Source: Anaerocolumna sp. (lineage in GTDB: Bacteria > Bacillota > Clostridia > Lachnospirales > Lachnospiraceae). Taken from it: 64,000 nucleotides of DNA. The DNA lies in contig JAQSXJ010000004.1 of the NCBI GenBank assembly GCA_029256725.1, positions 26,890 to 90,889 on the forward strand, read 5' to 3'. Position numbers and translations under genes: made by a program. The notes beneath the pieces were generated by a model, which searched no databases, was not told the DNA's origin, and worked only from the letters and a program-made list of their open reading frames with translations. Shown here in pieces: positions 57,260 through 64,000 of the stretch; position 1 is the first letter of the stretch, and each line of letters starts with the position of its first letter.

Positions 57260-58594
57260 ATGGTGGAGGAAGATATGATTAAAGTAGTTAAATTCGGCGG
57301 GAGTTCCTTAGCAAGCGCAGAACAATTTAAGAAGGTCGGAAACATAATTCGTTCCGAAGAAGCAAGAAGATATGTGGTACCTTCAGCACCAGGAAAGCGT
57401 AATTCTCAGGATACCAAGGTAACGGACATGCTCTATCACTGCTATGACCTGGCAGTAAAGGGAGCGAACTTTAAAGAAGCGATGGAAGGAATTAAGACTC
57501 GGTATTTAGACATTATCAATGGGCTTGATCTTACCATGTCCTTAGATACGGAATTCGAACAGATTAGTACTGACTTTGCAGCGAAAAAGGGAGCAGACTA
57601 TGCAGCTTCCAGAGGAGAATATTTAAACGGTTTGATAATGGCTGAATACTTAGGCTATGAATTTATAGACGCGAAAGAGGTTATCTTCTTTGATAAAAAC
57701 GGTGTCTTTGATGCAGATAAGACCGATGCCATTTTAGCAGAGAAATTAAAGAATACACCAAGTGCAGTAATCCCCGGTTTCTACGGAGCTTTTGAAGATG
57801 GTGAAATAAAGACCTTCTCAAGAGGTGGTTCCGATATTACCGGTTCCATTGTAGCAAAAGCAGTACGAGCAGATATTTATGAGAACTGGACAGATGTATC
57901 CGGTTTTCTTGTGGCTGATCCAAGAATTATTAAAAATCCTGAGGTAATCTCCACTATTACCTATAAGGAACTTCGTGAATTGTCTTATATGGGAGCTACT
58001 GTTTTACATGAAGATGCAATCTTCCCTGTAAGAAAAGAGGGTATTCCCATAAACATCAGAAATACCGATGCACCGGAAGATCCTGGTACAATGATTGTAA
58101 AGAATACCGTTCTTAAGCCTGAATATACCATTACCGGTATTGCCGGCAAGAAAGGTTTCGTTGCCATAAATATTGAAAAAGATATGATGAATTCTGAAAT
58201 TGGCTTTGGGAGAAAAGTGCTCCGCGTATTTGAAGACAACGGAATTTCTTTCGAGCATATGCCCTCAGGCATTGATACACTTACCGTATTCGTTCATCAG
58301 GATGAATTTGTAGAAAAGGAACAGAGCGTTTTAGCAGGCATTGACCATGTTGCCAATCCGGATTCCATTGATCTGGAAAGTGATCTTGCCCTTATAGCAG
58401 TTGTTGGGAGAGGTATGCGTCAGACCAGAGGGACTGCCGGAAGAATTTTCTCAGCCCTTGCACATGCTAACGTAAATGTAAAGATGATCGATCAGGGTTC
58501 CAGTGAACTGAACATAATAATTGGTGTCAGCAACAAGGATTTTGAAGTAGCTATTAAGGCTATTTATGATATCTTTGTACTGTCCAAGCTGTAA
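57260..58594 (+). CDS. Aspartate kinase
   Basis: IKVVKFGGSSLASAEQFKKV...FSRGGSDITGSIVAKAV..; two ACT domains; ORF-track start 57149 is probably too early. Confidence 0.92.
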   Translation: MVEEDMIKVVKFGGSSLASAEQFKKVGNIIRSEEARRYVVPSAPGKRNSQDTKVTDMLYHCYDLAVKGANFKEAMEGIKTRYLDIINGLDLTMSLDTEFEQISTDFAAKKGADYAASRGEYLNGLIMAEYLGYEFIDAKEVIFFDKNGVFDADKTDAILAEKLKNTPSAVIPGFYGAFEDGEIKTFSRGGSDITGSIVAKAVRADIYENWTDVSGFLVADPRIIKNPEVISTITYKELRELSYMGATVLHEDAIFPVRKEGIPINIRNTDAPEDPGTMIVKNTVLKPEYTITGIAGKKGFVAINIEKDMMNSEIGFGRKVLRVFEDNGISFEHMPSGIDTLTVFVHQDEFVEKEQSVLAGIDHVANPDSIDLESDLALIAVVGRGMRQTRGTAGRIFSALAHANVNVKMIDQGSSELNIIIGVSNKDFEVAIKAIYDIFVLSKL

Positions 58595-58740
58595 CTCATT
58601 GACAGGCTTTCATTAATACGTATACATTGCTGTAATTCATTGATAGGCTTTAATAATACGTATACATTTATAGATAGAAGTGTCTATATTTTAAAATTAA
58701 CATATTGTAGTAATTCCATCACATATAAGGAATCTCTTGA

Positions 58741-58950
58741 ATGAAAACAAAACCTATTAGAATTTTTATAAACATATTATTTATTCTATCTTGTTTAATT
58801 TTTTTAGGGACAATAATAATAACTATGCTAGTTAAAGATTCAATATCACCTTATGATTTGGGCGAATTTATATCTACATTTGCTACTATACGTTTAATTT
58901 GTTTAGTTTTTATATTTATAAAATGTCATATAAATTACTTTATAAAGTAA
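58741..58950 (+). CDS. Small membrane protein, hypothetical
   Basis: Two predicted TM segments; weak RBS. Confidence 0.35.
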   Translation: MKTKPIRIFINILFILSCLIFLGTIIITMLVKDSISPYDLGEFISTFATIRLICLVFIFIKCHINYFIK

Positions 58951-58997
58951 CATAATTATTCCCCAAAAAGCAAATAAATAATTAAAATATGACCATA

Positions 58998-59043
58998 AAA
59001 AAACAACAACCTGTAAATTGAAATAGGGTTGTTGTTTTTTTAT
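58998..59043. terminator. Terminator
   Basis: AACAACAACCtgtaaattgaaataGGGTTGTTGTTTTTTT. Confidence 0.7.
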
Positions 59044-59075
59044 TATCCTCATACAATGCTAAAATAATCTGATAG

Positions 59076-59999
59076 CTAATCCTTTAGTAATGCCTTGGCT
59101 TTATTCTTACCTATTGGATTCTCTGATATTACAAGACCTGCAATGGTGAGTAGAGTACCAATCGCACCAATTAGTGTCATTTTCTCATCCAGTATCAAAG
59201 CAGAAGTAAGAATAGCAATAACAGGAATTACATAGATATAAATGCTGGTTTTAACAGCACCTAATACCTTGGTAGCCCAATTCCAGGTTACATAACAAAG
59301 AGCAGAAGCACCTATCCCTAAGAATAACAGATTGGCAGCATGGATTGGTTTGATCAGCTTAGCCAGATCGAATTCCGGACGGAATATAGGGAATAAGGGA
59401 ATCATGGTAAGCAGGCTGTACAGAAATATTTTTCTGGTGGCAATGATCATGTTATAGCCCAGGTCACTGATCTTTTTCGTAAAGATAGAATAAATTCCCC
59501 ATATAAAAGCTGCAGCCAATGCCAGTAAATCACCCATGGGATTTAGTGCTAAAGCAGAGCTGCCGTTATAGCTGATAAGTACGATTCCCGCCATAGCAGA
59601 GAGAAAACCAAGGAAGAAGGAAGGACGGAACTTTTCATTTTTTAGAAGGAAATGTGCCAATAAGGCTGTGAAAAATGGGGCTGTGGATACGATGACTCCG
59701 ACATTGGAGACACTTGTCATTGTTAGAGCATTATTTTCCATAAGAAAGTATAAGGTCACTCCGGAAAAGCCAGCGCCGAAGAAGAGCCATTCATGGGATT
59801 TCTTTTTTAGAGGAACCTTGGTATCTTTACCGGGTTTGATAAGCCAGAGTACGAGAAAACCGATCAGGAAGCGGTATACCAGAATTTCATAGGGAGTGAA
59901 ATCCTTAAGAAGTACCTTGGTTGATATAAAAGTGGTACCCCAGAAGAGAACACTGAATAATGCAGCTGCATGACCTTTTAGGGAATGGTTCGAGGACAT
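59076..59999 (-). CDS. EamA/DMT transporter
   Basis: HAAALFSVLFWGTTFISTKVLLKDFTPYEILVYRFLIGF. Confidence 0.9.
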   Translation of the reverse strand: MSSNHSLKGHAAALFSVLFWGTTFISTKVLLKDFTPYEILVYRFLIGFLVLWLIKPGKDTKVPLKKKSHEWLFFGAGFSGVTLYFLMENNALTMTSVSNVGVIVSTAPFFTALLAHFLLKNEKFRPSFFLGFLSAMAGIVLISYNGSSALALNPMGDLLALAAAFIWGIYSIFTKKISDLGYNMIIATRKIFLYSLLTMIPLFPIFRPEFDLAKLIKPIHAANLLFLGIGASALCYVTWNWATKVLGAVKTSIYIYVIPVIAILTSALILDEKMTLIGAIGTLLTIAGLVISENPIGKNKAKALLKD

Positions 60000-60161
60000 A
60001 GATAACTCCTTCTGTGCAGTGGGGTAAAATATGTATCAATCGTTTATTAAATGGTTGCCGAAAGACTGTTTTGATAACCGCCTTTCGGTCAACCTTTTCA
60101 TCTTATAAGAACGATTGCTTTACAATAAATTTTACCAAGCTAAATAAGATATGAATTAGTA

Positions 60162-61442
60162 TTATTTAATTACAGTCTTTCCACCCATGTAAGGCTGTAA
60201 TGCTTTGGGAATGTTGACAGAACCATCAGCATTTAAGTTATTCTCAAGGAAAGCGATAAGCATTCTGGGAGGAGCGACAACGGTGTTATTTAAGGTATGA
60301 GCGAAGTATTTGCCTTCTTCCCCTACAACACGAATCTTTAAACGGCGTGCCTGAGCATCTCCTAAGTTAGAGCAGCTTCCAACTTCGAAATACTTCTTCT
60401 GCCTGGGAGACCAAGCTTCCACATCTACAGATTTCACTTTAAGGTCGGCAAGATCGCCGGAACAGCATTCCAGAGTTCTTACAGGAATATCAAGTGAACG
60501 GAAAAGGTCTACCGTATTCTGCCATAATATATCAAACCACTTAGGGCTTTCTTTGGGATTGCAGACAACGATCATCTCCTGCTTCTCAAACTGGTGGATA
60601 CGGTATACACCACGCTCTTCAAGGCCATGTGCTCCTTTTTCTTTTCTAAAACAAGGAGAATAGCTGGTTAAGGTCTGAGGAAGAGTCTCTTCGGGAAGGA
60701 TAGTGTCAATGAATTTACCGATCATGGAGTGCTCGCTGGTACCGATGAGATAGAGATCTTCACCTTCAATCTTATACATCATGGCATCCATTTCTGCAAA
60801 GCTCATAACACCTGTGACAACGTCGCTTCTAATCATGTAAGGAGGGATACAGTAAGTAAAGCCTCTCTCAATCATAAAATCTCTTGCATAAGAAATAACA
60901 GCAGAGTGAAGTCTTGCTATATCACCCATTAGGTAATAGAAGCCATTTCCGGCTACTTTTCTGGCACTGTCTAAATCCAGTCCGTTGAATTTGTCCATGA
61001 TTTCAGCATGGTAGGGAATTTCAAAATCAGGAACTACAGGCTCACCGTAGCGTTTTACTTCAACATTCTCACTGTCATCTTTACCAATAGGTACACTGGG
61101 ATCGATGATATTAGGAATAGTCATCATAATTTTCTTGATTTTTTCTTCTAACTCTGCTTCTTTGGTCTCTAACTCTGCAAGCCTTTGGGATTCAGCATTA
61201 ACCTTTGCTTTCATTTCCTCAGCTTCTTCTTTTTTACCTTGTGCCATGAGACCGCCAATTTGTTTGGAGATTTTATTTCTGTCGGCTCTTAAGGTATCTG
61301 CTTCCTGCTTAGCAGCACGGGATTCTGTATCAAGGGTTATAACCTCATCTACAAGACCAAGCTTATTATCCTGGAATTTGTTCTTAATGTTCTGCTTAAC
61401 GATTTCTGGGTTTTCTCTGACGAATTTAATGTCTAACATAAT
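60162..61442 (-). CDS. serS: Seryl-tRNA synthetase
   Basis: MLDIKFVRENPEIVKQNIKNK...LIGTSEHSMIGKF...FRKEKGAHGLEERGVYRIHQFEKQEMIV...EVGSCSNLGDAQARRLKIR. Confidence 0.97.
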   Translation of the reverse strand: MMLDIKFVRENPEIVKQNIKNKFQDNKLGLVDEVITLDTESRAAKQEADTLRADRNKISKQIGGLMAQGKKEEAEEMKAKVNAESQRLAELETKEAELEEKIKKIMMTIPNIIDPSVPIGKDDSENVEVKRYGEPVVPDFEIPYHAEIMDKFNGLDLDSARKVAGNGFYYLMGDIARLHSAVISYARDFMIERGFTYCIPPYMIRSDVVTGVMSFAEMDAMMYKIEGEDLYLIGTSEHSMIGKFIDTILPEETLPQTLTSYSPCFRKEKGAHGLEERGVYRIHQFEKQEMIVVCNPKESPKWFDILWQNTVDLFRSLDIPVRTLECCSGDLADLKVKSVDVEAWSPRQKKYFEVGSCSNLGDAQARRLKIRVVGEEGKYFAHTLNNTVVAPPRMLIAFLENNLNADGSVNIPKALQPYMGGKTVIK

Positions 61443-61469
61443 TTCCTCCATTCTTAACACTGTGTTTGG

Positions 61470-61720
61470 CTATAAACGGTGAAAGCTTGTAAACAAGCCG
61501 CCATTTCACCTGGCATTGTACGGTTGCAGTTATGCTCTTACCTTATTGGGAAAAACATGTAAAGCTGCTGAAGGTTGATTCGGCTTCCTAACTTCATAAA
61601 CGAGTATCTGGTTTATGCATATTCACCGACAGCTCCAAAAGTGGAAAGATCTGAGCTTTCACCGATTTACACCAACCACCGGCTCTCTTTGGAAATCTCA
61701 TTAATCGTAGCTTTTATCAA
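61470..61720 (-). ncRNA. T-box leader (Ser), divergent antiterminator
   Basis: Minus strand AGAGAGCCGGTGGTTGGTGTAAATCGGTGAAAGC (stem I distal), TTTCCACTTTTGGAGC (putative UCC specifier), GGTGAAA-TGGCGG-CTTGtttaCAAG-CTTTCACC antiterminator-like. Confidence 0.7.
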
Positions 61721-62116
61721 CACCGTTAACAATATATTTGATTTTATTATACACAATTTCTTAGAAATTACAAGGGATATTTACAGTATGATTTATTTTA
61801 GGCCAATTGCGTTAAAATATATGGGGTTATTTAAAGCATCATATAGGGAGGAGTAAATAGTTACAATAATTATAATTTTTTAGATCTATTAAAGAGAGGT
61901 GGATACTTGGAAGGTTGACAAATTAGTAAAAAAGCTTTATAGTAAAATTGCTTTATAAAGATACTTTAAAAAGAAGCTATAAAAAGTGGATTTAAAAAGT
62001 GAGGTTAAAAAGTGGTTTTAGAAATAAATTCAGAAATTGAACAATACGCTTAATAAATCTGCTATAAATAATAGGAAGAAAACTGACAATCATATTTGAA
62101 AAGAAAGGAAATTTAA

Positions 62117-62728
62117 ATGAATCAAAAAGAGAGAATGCTTGCTGGTTTGCCATATAAAGCCTGGCTTGATGGGCTGCCTGAAGATAGGATGGAAAATAAG
62201 AAGAAGTTATATGAATTCAATAGGCTGCCCCCGGAAGAGGAAGATAAAAGAGAAGGATTAATTCAAGGAATCCTCGGAAAAGTAGGAGAGAATGCACATA
62301 TCGAAGCTCCTTTTCATTGCGATTATGGAAAGAATATTGAAGTAGGAAAGAACTTTTTTGTGAATTACAACTGTACGATACTCGATGTAGGTAAAGTGGT
62401 GATTGGAGATAATGTTATGTTTGCTCCCAATGTTTCAATTTATACAGCGGGACATCCCGTACACCCTGAATCCAGAAATACAGGTTATGAATATGGAATT
62501 GCTATAACCATTGGTGATAATGTCTGGATTGGCGGCAATGTTATCATTAATCCTGGCGTTACCATTGGAAACAATGTAGTGATTGGTGCTGGCAGTATCG
62601 TAACCAAAGATATTCCTGATAACGTGATAGCAGTTGGAAGTCCCTGTAAGGTAATTAGAGAAGTCACTGAGGAGGATCGAAAATATTATTATAAAGATAA
62701 AGAATTTGATGTTGAGGATTATCATTGA
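62117..62728 (+). CDS. Maltose/galactoside O-acetyltransferase (LbH family)
   Basis: MNQKERMLAGLPYKAWLDGLPEDRM...hexapeptide repeats VWIGGNVIINPGVTIGNNVVIGAGSIVTKDIPDNVIAVGSPCKVIR. Confidence 0.93.
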   Translation: MNQKERMLAGLPYKAWLDGLPEDRMENKKKLYEFNRLPPEEEDKREGLIQGILGKVGENAHIEAPFHCDYGKNIEVGKNFFVNYNCTILDVGKVVIGDNVMFAPNVSIYTAGHPVHPESRNTGYEYGIAITIGDNVWIGGNVIINPGVTIGNNVVIGAGSIVTKDIPDNVIAVGSPCKVIREVTEEDRKYYYKDKEFDVEDYH

Positions 62729-62802
62729 TAAAGTGACTGTGCTATGTATATCCTTTAATATAATATATGATAACCGAGTTATTTAGTCGGTGATTATTAT
62801 AA

Positions 62803-62860
62803 CCAATAAAAGGCTGATGGAAATTCTAAAAAACGTTGGAATATTCATCAGCTTTATTCA
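62803..62860. terminator. Terminator
   Basis: AAAGGCTGATG...CATCAGCTTTATT. Confidence 0.6.
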
Positions 62861-63111
62861 GGTGTAATTGCTCTTTCCAATGCTATAAGCCTGCCCCCCA
62901 CATTAAAACCACTATCTATTATTATTTTAGCGTAATATGAAATTATCTCTTTTCCCTAAAATGGCTACTGCTATGCATTAGTTCTTTTAGAAGATATAAA
63001 TTACTTTTAATTCTGTAAATTGTGATTAAATATTCAGTAATTTATTTTTAATCCCTTCTCTGTTATAATTGAATAAATCAGATTATGTTGATTGACAGAC
63101 GGGAGAAGTAT

Positions 63112-63759
63112 ATGGCATCCAGAATTATGCATTTGGCTATTGCTGATGGTATAGCCAAAGAAACAGATATAAAAGATATAAATCGATTTAAGCTCGGAAC
63201 TATTCTACCTGATGCATATTCATCTAAAGTAAGTACAGCAATAAGTCATCTTAAAACAACTATATTAAATGGAACAAAGAGAACCTATAAGTTAGCATAT
63301 TTTAGAGAAACATATGCCTATGAAATAATAAATGATAGCTTATATTTAGGCTACTATATGCATTTAATTCAAGATATTCTATATCGTCAATATGTTTATA
63401 GTGAACATAAATGGGACCCAATGCCGGAGGGAAATGTAGATCGACTTCATAATGATTATCGACTGCTCAATACATATGTAATTGAGAAATATAATATTTT
63501 AAACGAATTATATATTCCAAATGAAATAGAAAATGAAAGATTGTTTGATATTTATCCGTTTGATTTAGAACAATTAGAAAGTGATTTGCATAAAGATTTT
63601 ATTCCATACTATGAAGGAAATAGCTTCTTTTTCACCAAAATTATGGCAGATGAATATATTACAAGGACAATAGCAAGATGTGTGAAAGAAATGGATTCAT
63701 TAAGAAAAGGAAATTTTGTAATTGACGAAAATATATATGCATGGAATGCTTATCATTGA
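63112..63759 (+). CDS. Zinc-dependent phospholipase C-like / hypothetical hydrolase
   Basis: MASRIMHLAIADGIAKETDIKDINRFKLGTILPDAY...LGYYMHLIQDILYRQYVY metal-ligand-like spacing. Confidence 0.55.
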   Translation: MASRIMHLAIADGIAKETDIKDINRFKLGTILPDAYSSKVSTAISHLKTTILNGTKRTYKLAYFRETYAYEIINDSLYLGYYMHLIQDILYRQYVYSEHKWDPMPEGNVDRLHNDYRLLNTYVIEKYNILNELYIPNEIENERLFDIYPFDLEQLESDLHKDFIPYYEGNSFFFTKIMADEYITRTIARCVKEMDSLRKGNFVIDENIYAWNAYH

Positions 63760-63906
63760 TAGAAAAACTTAACTTTAATAATAAATCAAATACAGTAGAA
63801 ATCATAAATCATCTGATTTCTTGTATTTTTATGCAATGACTGAATAAAGAAACTATAAACATGTAGATTGTTTACGTATAAAAAGAAGCAAGCCCTCAGT
63901 GTGATG

Positions 63907-64000
63907 TGACCCCAATAAGTTAGACTTTATTGCGTAGTAGTTGAAAACTACTACGCAATTTCTTTATGCAGCTAAGTGATTAAGCCTGTATTCAACAGGA
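63907..64000 (-). mobile_element. IS3-family-like insertion sequence, 3' end (continues beyond window)
   Basis: Terminal TGACCCCAATAAGTTAGACTTT; reverse frame VEYRLNHLAA* is a typical IS3 OrfB C-terminus; 14-bp-arm hairpin ATTGCGTAGTAGTT/AACTACTACGCAAT between stop and end. Confidence 0.75.

Noticed and set aside
61575-61856. 93-aa plus-strand ORF
   Set aside because: Antisense to the serS T-box leader

Overview
Low-GC Clostridia/Lachnospiraceae-type chromosomal window with about 50 supportable protein-coding genes. Recognisable content: dus (partial), MerR/TipAS, a DUF6323/DUF6179-like pair, DUF554, two GGDEF proteins, an LTA-synthase-like sulfatase, a two-component system, an hcp + hemerythrin cluster, an ABC-F protein with an attenuator-like leader, a MerR-methyltransferase fusion, rfbB, a putative class I terpenoid-synthase-fold orphan, DegV, a yvl-like cluster, purine nucleoside phosphorylase, LytTR/DUF3021/ABC and GntR/ABC operons, azlCD, DUF4317, a CARDB + GH87-like secreted enzyme, AraC + clpP, a His-tailed EamA transporter, aspartate kinase, serS with a divergent T-box, and an IS3-type end at the right edge. 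The most interesting non-gene signals are: (i) three dispersed copies (618-836 minus, 2121-2364 plus, 29823-30048 plus) of one ~220-245 bp long-hairpin element, two of them bracketing the TipA-like gene in inverted orientation; (ii) a consensus promoter followed by a different ~200 nt long-range hairpin before the LTA-synthase-like gene; (iii) promoter/leader peptide/terminator architecture upstream of the ABC-F gene; (iv) a 19-bp-spacer MerR-type promoter in front of rfbB; (v) a palindrome at exactly -41.5 of the predicted hcp promoter; (vi) a 16-bp-arm perfect operator over the GntR promoter. The 18.8-22.1 kb stretch is a decayed island (IS256 remnant, internally deleted radical SAM/SPASM gene, GNAT). 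All assignments were made by eye without database searches.
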